A stretch of 64,000 nucleotides of DNA from positions 1 through 64,000 of the forward strand of contig DLHY01000065.1 in assembly GCA_002483445.1 (NCBI GenBank), given 5' to 3'. The stretch is from Blastocatellia bacterium UBA7656 (GTDB taxonomy: Bacteria > Acidobacteriota > Blastocatellia > UBA7656). The notes beneath the pieces are model-generated. The model was not told the DNA's origin, searched no databases, and worked only from the letters and a program-made list of their open reading frames with translations. This document shows positions 51,601-60,917 of the stretch, piece after piece (position 1 is the first letter of the stretch; each line of letters starts with the position of its first letter). The translations under genes and the position numbers were made by a program.

Positions 51601-54207
51601 ATGGCAAAAAGTGGTTTGCTTCAGAAGGCACTGGCATTGGCGCTGGCAGGTTTGTTCATAGCTCCGACGGCGGCATTGGCCGCCGATGGCAAGAAGCACT
51701 TCAAGGAAGGATTGAAGTACGAAGAGAATCGCCAGTGGGACAAGGCCGCCGAGAAATTCGTGATGGCGGTAGCCGAAAAGCCTTCGAACGTCGAGTATCA
51801 GTTGCATCTTCAGCGCGCTCTGGTAAACGCCGCCGTCATGTTAGTCGAGCGCGGCGACCTGCTTGCCGAAAAGAAAGAGTATAACGCCGCGTATCAGTCA
51901 TACCGGCAGGCTTACGCTTTCGACCGCAACAACGAGTTTGCGAAGGTGAAGATGCGACGGATGATGGAAGCCCTGGGTCTTCCCATAGATTCCGAAAGCG
52001 GCCCGAACAAATCCGCATCAGACGCTAATGTGAAGACGAAGTACACGGGCAAAGCTTCTATCCGGGCCATAGATATTCCGGCCACGCGCAAGTTCCAGAA
52101 GACCAGCGTCATCTCGCGCGAGCCTACCAGCCTTATGTCGTTTATAGAGCAACTGGGCCAGACCATGGACCTCAACGTCGTCTTCGATCAGCAGGTCGTC
52201 AATCAGTTGAGAAGCCAGAGGCTCCAGATCGAACTGCGCGATATCACCTATCCCAAAGCGCTTGAGATAATTCTCAAGACCAACAACCTCATGTATGCGC
52301 AACTCGATTCGCGCACGATAGTCATCGCGCTCGACAACCCGGCTGCGCGTCAGCGTTACGAGCCTTATGCCGTGCGCACTTTCTACATCAAGAACACCGA
52401 CGCTACCGAAGTGCGCACCGCCATACAACAGACTCTGCAGACGAAAAACATTGTCAATGTCAAACAACTCAACGCCCTTATAATCCGCGATACGCCCACC
52501 AATCTGGAACTGATCGCGGCGATGATCCGCTCGCTCGACAAGAGCAAGGCTGAAGTTCTAATCGATGTGAACATCTATGAAGTCACGCACAGCGATATGA
52601 TTCAAATCGGCAATCAGTTCCTCACTCCCGATCCGCAGAGAACCGGTCAGGCAATCGATCTCGGCGGGCTGGGCGGATTCGGACAGGGAAGATTCGTCGG
52701 CTCTTCGCTGAGAACGGATATGATCAGGGGGGCCAAGGGATTCGCGCTCGGTATTCCTACCAGTCTCATAAGCTTCTTTCAGGACAAGAGCAAGGCGAAG
52801 CTTCTCGCATCGACTCAAATTCATGCGTTCGACAATGAGCCGAACGCCATTCGCATAGGCCAGAGAGTACCCATTCGAACTGCAACTTTTCCGACCGGAA
52901 TCACCTCGGTTCAAAATCCTCCGAACACTCCGGGCAACCCGAACAACCCGAATAATCCCAACAATCCCAACAATCCCAACTTCAACGGCGGCTTCAGCGG
53001 CTTCGGCGCGGAACAGATTCAGTATGAAAACGTCGGTCTCAACATCGATGTCACGCCGCAGGTGTTCGGAGATGAAATCTACATGAAGATGAAGATCGAA
53101 TCTTCATCCGTAGACAATCCCAACACGCTCACTCCGACCTTTTCTCAGCGCACTATGCAATCGAGCGCGCGCATCAAGGACGGACAGCCCACGCTCATTG
53201 CGGGGGTGAGCCAGAATCAGGAAGCGAAATCGGTTCGCGGCATTCCGATCATAGGATTGATCCCGATACTTGGGCGATTCTTCGCCACTCCCAGCACCAC
53301 GAATCGTCAAAGCGATGTCGTGATAACTGTCACTCCGCATGTGCTGCGCGCGGCTGACATCACTGAAGAAGACCACCTGGCAAAAGATGCAGGCACGGCC
53401 AACGACGCAAATGCGCGACTGACTCTCGAAGAGATTCTCTACCTTTCAGACATGGAAGAAACTGAGAAGAGTCAGACGGCAGCCGCGCCCCCTGCTGCCG
53501 ATACGAGCAAAACGCCGACGACGGTGCCGACCGGATTGCAGCCCGCGGGACAGACAAAAGAAGGAGTGGTCGTAACTCCGCCTCCCAGACAGACGATTCA
53601 GCCCAGAGTGGAAAACATGGTCGTTCAGAATGTGGGCGTCGAAGTCAAACCGCCTCCTCGCAAGGGCGAAGAAAACAAGCCTCGCCCGAATGAAGAAACC
53701 AAACCTCGCCCCGATGAAGAGCGGACGACTGCTCGCCGTCCGCCTCCGCCTGATGATGATGACGAAGAAGATGATGAGGAAGACGAGGAAGAAACCGCGC
53801 AGGCGCTCGTCACCCTGAGCGTGCGCAGCGCGTCGGCGGTGGCGACTAAGGGGCAGGACTTCTACGTTGCCATAATCGCCAACGGCAACTCTGAGCTTTA
53901 CAGCGCAAACCTGTCGCTTTCTTATGACGCCAGCGTGATCGAAGTCAAGGCTGTGCGCGACGGCGGACTGCTTCGCAATCCATCGCTTCAGTTCCATGCT
54001 GAAAACGGATTGCTCAGCATTCAGATGGAGCGTCCCCAGGGGTCGGGCGGAGTTCCCGCGCGAGGGCAGTTGTTGCTGGTGATTTTCACCGTCAAGGGAC
54101 AGGGGCAGTCGCCTCTCACGCTCAACGAGGGGCAGAACTTCCTGCGCACCTCGGCGGGCCAGTTGATCAACGTAAGACTTCAATCCTCTCAGATCGAGGT
54201 GAGATGA
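51601..54207 (+). CDS. gspD: Secretin (GspD/PilQ type) with C-terminal cohesin-like domain
   Basis: An 868-residue outer-membrane pore. In order: signal peptide (LALALAGLFIAPTAALA); TPR-like helices (about 30-125); STN and N domains (about 170-315, with YPKALEIILKTNNLM); the secretin core (about 320-600, with GRFVGSSLRTD and a conserved VVITVTPHVLR end). A run of NPNN units (about 440-460) lies in the core. A Pro/Glu/Asp-rich linker (about 640-735, PPPPDDDDEEDDEED) leads to a cohesin-like beta domain (about 740-868, VTLSVRSASAVATKGQDFYV). Secretin-cohesin fusions are unusual; the cohesin could bind a dockerin-like or other surface partner. It follows gspE by about 170 bp. Confidence 0.9.
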   Translation: MAKSGLLQKALALALAGLFIAPTAALAADGKKHFKEGLKYEENRQWDKAAEKFVMAVAEKPSNVEYQLHLQRALVNAAVMLVERGDLLAEKKEYNAAYQSYRQAYAFDRNNEFAKVKMRRMMEALGLPIDSESGPNKSASDANVKTKYTGKASIRAIDIPATRKFQKTSVISREPTSLMSFIEQLGQTMDLNVVFDQQVVNQLRSQRLQIELRDITYPKALEIILKTNNLMYAQLDSRTIVIALDNPAARQRYEPYAVRTFYIKNTDATEVRTAIQQTLQTKNIVNVKQLNALIIRDTPTNLELIAAMIRSLDKSKAEVLIDVNIYEVTHSDMIQIGNQFLTPDPQRTGQAIDLGGLGGFGQGRFVGSSLRTDMIRGAKGFALGIPTSLISFFQDKSKAKLLASTQIHAFDNEPNAIRIGQRVPIRTATFPTGITSVQNPPNTPGNPNNPNNPNNPNNPNFNGGFSGFGAEQIQYENVGLNIDVTPQVFGDEIYMKMKIESSSVDNPNTLTPTFSQRTMQSSARIKDGQPTLIAGVSQNQEAKSVRGIPIIGLIPILGRFFATPSTTNRQSDVVITVTPHVLRAADITEEDHLAKDAGTANDANARLTLEEILYLSDMEETEKSQTAAAPPAADTSKTPTTVPTGLQPAGQTKEGVVVTPPPRQTIQPRVENMVVQNVGVEVKPPPRKGEENKPRPNEETKPRPDEERTTARRPPPPDDDDEEDDEEDEEETAQALVTLSVRSASAVATKGQDFYVAIIANGNSELYSANLSLSYDASVIEVKAVRDGGLLRNPSLQFHAENGLLSIQMERPQGSGGVPARGQLLLVIFTVKGQGQSPLTLNEGQNFLRTSAGQLINVRLQSSQIEVR

Positions 54208-54211
54208 AGCG

Positions 54212-54691
54212 ATGCACAAACGGCAGGGCGGTTTCACGCTGCTCGAAATCATCATAGTGATAACGATTCTCGCGGTGCTGACCACAGCCGCTATTCCCAT
54301 GGTTCGCAATTCGGTCAAGCGCGAGCGCGAGATAGAACTGAGGCTTGCGCTCAGGGAACTGCGTCGGGCCATTGACGCCTACAAGCTCTACCACGACCAG
54401 ACAGGCGGCGGGGCCATACCCATAGAGTGGAAGACGCCGAGCGGCTATCCCAAAACGCTTGAAATCCTCGTAGAAGGATTCATACCGGCAAACCTCGTCG
54501 GCACGAGCGGCAATCTCAAGCGATTCCTGCGGCGCATTCCCATCAATCCGATGACCGGAGACACGGAATGGGCGCTGCGCTCTTACAAGGACAAACCGGA
54601 TTCGACTTCCTGGGGCGGCGAGGATGTTTTCGATGTTTACTGCAAAAGCGACCAGATCGCGCTCAACGGCTCGAAGTATAGTGACTGGTGA
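54212..54691 (+). CDS. GspG-type major pseudopilin
   Basis: A 159-residue pseudopilin. The leader ends in QGG and is followed by FTLLEIIIVITILAVLTTAA, with Glu at +5. A helix (RELRRAIDAYKLYHDQTGGG) leads to a GspG-like head with YPKTLEILVEGFIP and RRIPINPMTGDTEWALRS. The start is 5 bp after the secretin gene. The next gene encodes a second one of the same type. Confidence 0.92.
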   Translation: MHKRQGGFTLLEIIIVITILAVLTTAAIPMVRNSVKREREIELRLALRELRRAIDAYKLYHDQTGGGAIPIEWKTPSGYPKTLEILVEGFIPANLVGTSGNLKRFLRRIPINPMTGDTEWALRSYKDKPDSTSWGGEDVFDVYCKSDQIALNGSKYSDW

Positions 54692-54710
54692 AGTGATGAG
54701 TGATGAGTAA
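54690..54710. repeat. Short heptad array after the first pseudopilin
   Basis: TGAAGTGATGAGTGATGAGT starts at the stop codon of the pseudopilin gene. The same sequence starts at the stop codon of the second pseudopilin gene (55161-55180), so gene and repeat may have been duplicated together. Confidence 0.75.
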
Positions 54711-54743
54711 AAAAATTTCAACGCTCGTCGGTTGTGAAGAAGT

Positions 54744-55163
54744 ATGAAAAGCATTATCAGAAAATCGAATTCTCCGCTGGCGGCTCGGCAGCATGGATTC
54801 ACTTTGCTTGAACTCATAATGGTGATGACCATCATGGTCATACTCGTGGCGGTCAGTGTGAGCGCCTATCAGCAGATTCAACTCAAGGCGAAGGAGACCA
54901 TACTCAAAGAAAACCTTCGCGTGATGCGGCGGGCCATAGATATGTACGCCGCCGACAAGGAGCAGTTGCCGCAATCGGTCGAAGACCTGGCAACGGCGGG
55001 CTATATTCGCGCTGTGCCGATTGATCCCATAACAGACCAGGCCGACTGGTCTGTGGAGACGGGCGAAGACACTGTAGCGCGCGAAGGCGGAGAGGGAATG
55101 GTCGACGTTCGCAGCAGCGCCGAGGGTACGGGGACGGACGGCAGAGCTTACAGGGAATACTGA
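54744..55163 (+). CDS. GspG-type pseudopilin, second
   Basis: A 139-residue pseudopilin with QHG followed by FTLLELIMVMTIMVILVAVS, Glu at +5. It is a likely duplicate of the protein at 54212 (shared RRAIDMYAADKEQLPQSVE-like helix and DPITDQADW in the head). The longer leader (SIIRKSNSPLAARQHG) is unusual. Confidence 0.9.
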   Translation: MKSIIRKSNSPLAARQHGFTLLELIMVMTIMVILVAVSVSAYQQIQLKAKETILKENLRVMRRAIDMYAADKEQLPQSVEDLATAGYIRAVPIDPITDQADWSVETGEDTVAREGGEGMVDVRSSAEGTGTDGRAYREY

Positions 55164-55195
55164 AGTGATGAGTGATGAGTGATGAGTGATGAGCG
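55162..55195. repeat. Left heptad array at the four-helix-bundle gene
   Basis: Five units of the type GTGATGA run from the stop of the second pseudopilin gene into the first codons of the four-helix-bundle gene. An inverted copy lies after that gene at 55593-55624. Confidence 0.85.
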
Positions 55196-55569
55196 GGAGA
55201 ATAGAGAGATTTGAAGATTTCATCGCGTGGCAAAAAGCGCGCAAGCTGACCGCTGCTATTTACAAAGTTACCGATCAGGGAAAGTTCTCGCGGGATTACG
55301 GACTCAGAGACCAGATTCGTCGAGCCGCTGTTTCCATAATGTCAAACATTGCCGAAGGGTTTGAGAGAGGGCGAGCTTCCGAATTCCACCAATTCATTTC
55401 TATCGCTAAAGCGTCCTGCGCCGAAGTGCGCTCGCAGCTTTATGTGGCGATGGATGCCGGTTACCTCGATCAGGAATCTTTCGACGTTTTGCACGAGCAG
55501 GCGAAGGAAGTCGGGAGAATCATTGGTGGACTCCGCGCTTCCGTAGAAAGGAAACGAGACGAGCGATGA
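55189..55569 (+). CDS. Four-helix-bundle protein (23S rRNA IVS / Avd-like), second copy
   Basis: A 126-residue protein of the same family as that at 11188: FEDFIAWQKARKLTAAIYKV, then DQIRRAAVSIMSNIAEGFER and QFISIAKASCAEVRSQLYVA. The ATG is formed by the heptad array itself. No Shine-Dalgarno sequence is clear. The gene lies between inverted arrays, between pseudopilin and PilM-like genes, and so breaks an otherwise regular pilus/secretion gene order. This makes it a likely insert. Confidence 0.88.
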   Translation: MSGRIERFEDFIAWQKARKLTAAIYKVTDQGKFSRDYGLRDQIRRAAVSIMSNIAEGFERGRASEFHQFISIAKASCAEVRSQLYVAMDAGYLDQESFDVLHEQAKEVGRIIGGLRASVERKRDER

Positions 55570-55592
55570 ATGATGAACGGTGAGGAATAAAC

Positions 55593-55624
55593 ACTCATCA
55601 CTCATCACTCATCACTCATCACTT
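55593..55624. repeat. Right heptad array at the four-helix-bundle gene
   Basis: Units of the type CTCATCA, the inverse complement of the GTGATGA units at 55162-55195. It ends 5 nt before the ATG of the PilM-like gene, which therefore has no clear ribosome binding site. Confidence 0.85.
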
Positions 55625-55629
55625 AAAAA

Positions 55630-56568
55630 ATGTCAGTTCTTCAGAAATACCTTTTCACTCCACATGCGCCGAACACGGCGGCAGGTTTCACGGACGACAG
55701 TTTTTCGGTAGTCGATCTCGGTCGGGGTCGCGGCGCATTCTCACTGGCGTCGAGCGCAGTGACCGAATTGCCTCGCGGAGTCCTGAGCGCGTCTTTCGAT
55801 GAGCCGAATATTCAAAACCGGGATGAACTGATAGATATCATGCTCGGCACGGTGGAGGCCGCCGGACTTCGCAATAAAAAGCGATGGTCGGTCGCCCTGC
55901 CCGAAGGCGCGGCGCGAACCCTAATCGTCGCGCTTGAGAGCAAACCTTCAAGCCGGAAGGAACTTTCCGAAGTGCTTTCGTGGAAAATAGAGCGCGTGAT
56001 AGCCGCTCCCGCTTCCCAGTTGCGAGTGAGCCGACAGCGGCTTTCGCGCGAAGCGGGACAGGAACGTTATCTCGTCACGGTAGCGCACGAAGAAGTCATC
56101 GCCGAATATGAAGATATATTCGAGGCCATAGGCTGGCAGGCAGGACTGATCGCGCCGCGACATCTGGGCGAGGCGCAATGGCTTGCATGGGCCGATTCCG
56201 CAGGCGAAGGCATGATGATATCGGCCAACCGTCTGGGGTTCAGCGGAGTGATAGTCAAAGGCGGCGAGCCTGTGATGGTGCGAGTCTCGACATGCGAGCC
56301 TGAAGCGAGGATAGATGAACTGCACCGATTCGCGCTCTATTATCGCGACCGCGTTGAAGAATCGAGCAAAGCAGCGGTAGAGATGAACTGCCTGCTGGTG
56401 CTGGGCGACATTGACGAAAATGAAGCGCAAAGCGCAGTCGCAGACGCGCTCGGCAATCGCCCGCGGCTGATCTCGGCAGCCGGGTTCGGATTCGATCTCG
56501 CGGGCCAGCCTATAAAATTCGAGCAACTGGCCGCAGCCGCAGGACTAGCGACGATGGCATGGCAATGA
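55630..56568 (+). CDS. PilM/GspL-like actin-fold protein
   Basis: A 312-residue protein with an actin-like fold of the PilM type: FSVVDLGRGRGAFSL and KKRWSVALPEGAARTLIVAL near the start, and LVLGDIDENEAQSAVADALG near the end. Sequence drift from model PilM is large. PilM normally binds PilN and PilO at the inner membrane. No pilN/pilO follow here; a transposase remnant is found instead. It follows the four-helix-bundle gene. Confidence 0.7.
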   Translation: MSVLQKYLFTPHAPNTAAGFTDDSFSVVDLGRGRGAFSLASSAVTELPRGVLSASFDEPNIQNRDELIDIMLGTVEAAGLRNKKRWSVALPEGAARTLIVALESKPSSRKELSEVLSWKIERVIAAPASQLRVSRQRLSREAGQERYLVTVAHEEVIAEYEDIFEAIGWQAGLIAPRHLGEAQWLAWADSAGEGMMISANRLGFSGVIVKGGEPVMVRVSTCEPEARIDELHRFALYYRDRVEESSKAAVEMNCLLVLGDIDENEAQSAVADALGNRPRLISAAGFGFDLAGQPIKFEQLAAAAGLATMAWQ

Positions 56569-56572
56569 TTCA

Positions 56573-56791
56573 TGGAAGAACCTAAACCTCTTACCCGGCA
56601 GTGTCCTCACTGTGCGGCAGACGCTCGATATGCATGTGCAGTTGTTCAAAAGTTACTATAACCTCTGCCTTGCACATCCGAGCCTGAAAGGTCAGACGCC
56701 AGCACAAGGAGCCTGCCTGACCTCTCATCAATGGAGTGTGCGAGAGTTGTTAACTTTCGGCGCTTCCAATATTTCAAAGATCACGTAGGGA
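56573..56791 (+). pseudogene. Transposase remnant
   Basis: Two out-of-frame pieces. From 56573, MEEPKPLTRQCPHCAADARY has a zinc-ribbon start. From 56630, the frame MHVQLFKSYYNLCLAHPSLK, then GQTPAQGACLTSHQWSVREL, closely resembles the C-terminal end of DDE transposases of insertion sequences (YYNxCxxHxSL...TPA motif). The catalytic middle is missing, so it is a decayed or internally deleted element. No terminal inverted repeats were identified. Confidence 0.55.
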
Positions 56792-56803
56792 GTACCTGCG
56801 CTT

Positions 56804-59800
56804 TCACGACAGCAATAATTCCAAGTCTTCGCGGGCCAGAGTGCGTAGGAGTGAGTTGTCCGCGTTGATGATCGCGTCGGCCAGGTCGCGCTTGGTCTTC
56901 TGAAGCTCAAGCACTTTTTCTTCAACCGTGTCGCGGGCGATCAAGCGATAAGCGAATACCTGCTCCCTCTGGCCTATGCGATGCGCGCGGTCTATGGCCT
57001 GCGCCTCGACAGCCGGATTCCACCACGGGTCGAGCAGAAAAACATACTCCGCCGCCGTGAGATTCAATCCCAAACCGCCCGCCTTGAGGCTTATCAGAAA
57101 CAAGCGACAGTCCGGGTCGTTTTGAAACCGATTCACTTTCGATTGTCGGTCGCGCGTCTTCCCGTCGAGATATTCGTAAACGATCTGCTCTTCATCGAGG
57201 CGGCTGCGAAGTATCGAGAGAAAACTCGTGAACTGAGAGAAGACCAGCGCCTTGTGGCCCTCGTCTATGACCTCCGAAATCTGCGGCACCAGGACATCGA
57301 GCTTCGCGCTGGGCTGGGCGAATTTCATTTTATCGATCAGTCCCGGATGACAGGCGGCCTGTCGCAATCGGAGCAGTGCTTCGAGTATTTGAATCTTCGC
57401 TCTCCCCATCCCGCTCTTTTCTACGAGGCCCAGAAGCGAACTGCGATAATGATCGCGAAGCTCGTCGTAAAGTTTTCGCTGCGTCTCTTCCATATCGCAG
57501 TAAATAGTCTGCTCGATCTTCGCGGGCAGTTCTTTGGCCACCTGTTCTTTCGTTCGGCGAAGTATGAACGGGCGCAATCCTTTGGCGAGCAGTTGGCGGG
57601 TGTCCTCATCGGGATTGCGCGAGTTGCCGAGTTGAAAAACCGAAGCCGCGCCCAGGAGTCCCGGATTGAGGAATTCGAACAGGCTCCACAATTCGCCCAG
57701 ATGGTTTTCTATCGGCGTGCCGCTCAAGGCGAGCTTGTAATTTCCGCGAAGCAGGCGCGCGGCTTTCGCCGATTCCGAAGAAGCGTTTTTGATCGCCTGC
57801 GCTTCGTCGAGTATGACGTAATCGAAATGGAAATCCTTGAAGTCGAGCGCGTCTCGTCGAAGAGTGCCATAAGTGGTGATGACGAAATCGTAATCTTTGA
57901 AGTGGTCGCATCCTTTGACGCGCTTCATCCCCGTATGATCGAGCGCGCGCAGATGAGGAGTGAAGCGCGCGGCTTCCTCCATCCAGTTGAAGACGAGCGA
58001 GCGCGGGACGACGACCAGCGAAGGCGCTACAGGTGTTCCATTATTCTTTCGCTTCGATTTCTGTTTCGCTCTCATCTCCCTTCTCGCTTCAAGCAGCGCA
58101 AGCACCTGCACGGTTTTACCAAGTCCCATGTCATCTGCCAGACAGCCGCCAAAGCCGAATCGCTGAAGAAATGAGATCCAGCCGAGACCTTCCTTCTGAT
58201 AGCTGCGCAACTCGCCCTCGAAGCCTTCGGTCGCTTCCTGAGCGCGGATGCCGTCGAAGGTCTGCAACTCGTGGCGGGCGCGGGCGAACGTCTCATCGAA
58301 ACTCACACTCGGTTGCGAGGCGAGCAGCGCGTCGAGCAATCCCGTCTGGCTTCGTTTGAATCGGAGGCTTTCGCCTTCGACCTCTCCCAATCCGGCGAGC
58401 ATACCGTATTTTTTCAGCCACTCTTCGGGCAATAGTCCGAAAGTCCCGTCGTCGAGTTGAACGGTGTTTTCACCGCGACGAAGCGCGGCCAGAAGTGTGG
58501 GAAGGCTTGCGCTCACGCCTCCGAAATCGACTACTCCGTTGAGATCGAACCAGTCGATGCCTGAAGTGACTTCCATTCGGAATTCGCCCGGCTGGCGATA
58601 GAGCTTGCCTTCGGCTTCGACCAGCCATCCTTCGGATACAAGCTCGCGCGCCGCTTTCGGCAACTTGCTCGGCGAAAGCTCAAGCACAGGGCCTACGGAG
58701 TAGTAACTGTTTTGCTTGAATCCGGCCCGCGACAATCGATCCGCGAATCGCCTCTCGGCATCCTTGTCGCGAAGCATCAGTTGCCGCGTCTCGCGATTGA
58801 ACAGGCCGTGACTGGCCTCGCTGCGCGAGACTATCCTTCCGTCGTAATCGAAAGAAAGCTCGCCCCACAGAGTCTCATTCCCCCTGTAAGAAAATCGCGA
58901 CTCTCCCTTTTTTACTTTCAGCCTCGGCTTGGGCGTCACCTGGATTTCTTCGAATTTCAACTCATCAGGCAAATCCATCGCGGGCAGGCGCGGCATCTGA
59001 AGCAGTTCTTCAAGAAGATCATCCGCATGATTCATCGGCGCATAAAGCGCGCCCTGTTTTCGCAAATAGCCTATCCATGGGAATGCGCCGCCGTCATCGA
59101 GGCGGGCCACTCGGTCTTGAAAAAACACGAGTCCGCCCGTCACCATCAGCACGGGCGCGGACAACTCCACGCGCTCATCGCCTCGATGGAGCGAGCCGGT
59201 GATGACTAACTGGTTGCTGGCTTCGCCCATTCGCGCTGCCAGCCTGAACTCCCACCGAGGGCCATCGTCCCACTCTAAAACGGAAGGAGCAGGGTCGAAT
59301 GAATCACGTCGCAGCCAGCAGCGACCGGTCGCGCACATCATCGGCACAAGGGTTTGTTCGAGCGGATGACGGAGCTTGTACCGCGAAGGAGTCCGTGAAT
59401 AGTATGAAGAGTAGTAATAACCCGACGAGTAGGAGTCGGTATCCGCGCCTTTCATCAGAGAGAGAATCGAGAGGTCGGACGCAGGCAGATCAGTCGTTCG
59501 ATCCAACTCGAATCCTCTCGCCTTCGGAATGCTCCACTCGCCGTTTTTCTTTCGCGAGCGCAAAGCAGTTTCGACCATGAGGCTCTGGCCCTTGAGCGTG
59601 AGATCGACATCGATCAGGTAAAGAATCTCTTTGTCAGTCGATTCTGCGGCGACCGAAGCGGGAGGAGATTCCCTCAATGCTTTGGATAACTGAGCGAGTT
59701 GTTGTTTCCATGCCTGTGGCTTCGGCGGTTTGTCAGCAGGTGATGTGGACGCGCTTGCGCGAAACCGCACGGGACGGCTTTCGTCATAGTCATCATCATA

Positions 59801-60124
59801 GTCATCGTCCTCATCATAAATGATGCGCGCGGGCGTTGAATCCGCGTCGGAGAGATAGCCGCCGCTTTCGGCTTTTAGCATCGTCGCCCAGATGTGTTTG
59901 CAGACCTCGACGTTGTCATCGAAGTAGGGACAGTCGCAATCGACCACCAGCCCGTTATCGGCGATTTCGAGGTTCACCTCATAGTTGCTCGTGCCGCGAA
60001 CTCTCGCTCTGACCGAATCATCGCGCCCTTTGGTTATCGATACTCTTCCCTGACGGAAATACTGTTCTCCGCGCCCTCTTATGACGCTATCGACGAGTCT
60101 GGAAAATTTCTTTGTAAGCCACAT
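56804..60124 (-). CDS. SWIM-domain SNF2-family helicase
   Basis: A 1106-residue SNF2/Swi2 ATPase. The N-terminal SWIM zinc finger is VDCDCPYFDDN then VCKHIWATM (CxC...CxH). A long, divergent region follows (about 150-640). The ATPase core has Walker A LADDMGLGKTVQV, VILDEAQAIKN, LSGTPIENHLGELWSLFEF, and the helicase C part ends with LDPWWNPAVEAQAIDRAHRIGQ. Bacterial proteins of this kind are thought to remodel protein-DNA complexes or act in RNA polymerase recycling; the cellular role is not known. It is alone on this strand. Confidence 0.93.
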   Translation of the reverse strand: MWLTKKFSRLVDSVIRGRGEQYFRQGRVSITKGRDDSVRARVRGTSNYEVNLEIADNGLVVDCDCPYFDDNVEVCKHIWATMLKAESGGYLSDADSTPARIIYDEDDDYDDDYDESRPVRFRASASTSPADKPPKPQAWKQQLAQLSKALRESPPASVAAESTDKEILYLIDVDLTLKGQSLMVETALRSRKKNGEWSIPKARGFELDRTTDLPASDLSILSLMKGADTDSYSSGYYYSSYYSRTPSRYKLRHPLEQTLVPMMCATGRCWLRRDSFDPAPSVLEWDDGPRWEFRLAARMGEASNQLVITGSLHRGDERVELSAPVLMVTGGLVFFQDRVARLDDGGAFPWIGYLRKQGALYAPMNHADDLLEELLQMPRLPAMDLPDELKFEEIQVTPKPRLKVKKGESRFSYRGNETLWGELSFDYDGRIVSRSEASHGLFNRETRQLMLRDKDAERRFADRLSRAGFKQNSYYSVGPVLELSPSKLPKAARELVSEGWLVEAEGKLYRQPGEFRMEVTSGIDWFDLNGVVDFGGVSASLPTLLAALRRGENTVQLDDGTFGLLPEEWLKKYGMLAGLGEVEGESLRFKRSQTGLLDALLASQPSVSFDETFARARHELQTFDGIRAQEATEGFEGELRSYQKEGLGWISFLQRFGFGGCLADDMGLGKTVQVLALLEARREMRAKQKSKRKNNGTPVAPSLVVVPRSLVFNWMEEAARFTPHLRALDHTGMKRVKGCDHFKDYDFVITTYGTLRRDALDFKDFHFDYVILDEAQAIKNASSESAKAARLLRGNYKLALSGTPIENHLGELWSLFEFLNPGLLGAASVFQLGNSRNPDEDTRQLLAKGLRPFILRRTKEQVAKELPAKIEQTIYCDMEETQRKLYDELRDHYRSSLLGLVEKSGMGRAKIQILEALLRLRQAACHPGLIDKMKFAQPSAKLDVLVPQISEVIDEGHKALVFSQFTSFLSILRSRLDEEQIVYEYLDGKTRDRQSKVNRFQNDPDCRLFLISLKAGGLGLNLTAAEYVFLLDPWWNPAVEAQAIDRAHRIGQREQVFAYRLIARDTVEEKVLELQKTKRDLADAIINADNSLLRTLAREDLELLLS

Positions 60125-60312
60125 GAATCACCTCTGACGCAGGCCACAAACAGACATCAAACCAAATTCAGGTTGTAATTTCAAGCTGAGGAAAATTCGT
60201 CGCCTGCATTTACATTTTGCCCTCCTGATGGCTTATGCTATGGCTCTCGCTCAAGGCGACCGCAATCGCTCTGCGGTCGCTAACATCAACACTTCGCATG
60301 AAAGAGGTTTCT

Positions 60313-60900
60313 ATGAAACGAACACTTTTGGCCATCCTGCTCATCACGGTCACTGCTCTTGCCGCCGGACAGCGCCCGCACCTTGTCGATAAAGCCCATA
60401 GCCAGATCAACTTCGTCGCCGAGGCGAAATTCATTTCGGCCCACGGGTACTTCGACAAGTGGGAAGCTGAAGTTATGCTTGACCCTCAAAAGGTGGAAGA
60501 CTCGACGCTCAAGATCACCATCGATGCCGCAAGCATAAATACACGGGTTCAGATGCGTGATAATCACCTCAGAAGCAGTGATTTCTTCTCGGTCGAGCAG
60601 TACCCGCAAGTCACCTTCGTGTCGAAAAAGATTTCGAAAGTCGCCGACAGGAAATTCAAGGTGCTGGGCGATCTCACGCTTCGCGGCGTGACGAAAGAAA
60701 TCGAGATTCCTGTCGATCAGGTCTTCTATGAAAACAATCGCGGTCGCTTCCGCAGCGAGTTTCAAATCAATCGCAGGGATTTCGGCATCACTTTCCAGTC
60801 CAACTTCAACCCCATCGAAGATATGGTCAAAGTGCAGTTCGACATAAACGTGCAGGACAAGGAAGCTGTCGAGAAATCCCAGAGGCCGAAATCAAACTGA
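60313..60900 (+). CDS. YceI-family periplasmic lipocalin-like protein
   Basis: A 195-residue YceI protein. The ATG at 60313 has AAAGAGG before it and gives a signal peptide (LLAILLITVTALAAG). The mature part is a typical YceI domain: VDKAHSQINFVAEAKFIS, DAASINTRVQMRDNHLRSSDF, FKVLGDLTLRGVTKEIEIPV. The family binds polyisoprenoid-like lipids. It is 17 bp before the xylF-like gene and may be cotranscribed. Confidence 0.93.
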   Translation: MKRTLLAILLITVTALAAGQRPHLVDKAHSQINFVAEAKFISAHGYFDKWEAEVMLDPQKVEDSTLKITIDAASINTRVQMRDNHLRSSDFFSVEQYPQVTFVSKKISKVADRKFKVLGDLTLRGVTKEIEIPVDQVFYENNRGRFRSEFQINRRDFGITFQSNFNPIEDMVKVQFDINVQDKEAVEKSQRPKSN

Positions 60901-60917
60901 CGGGAGAGATAAAACGA

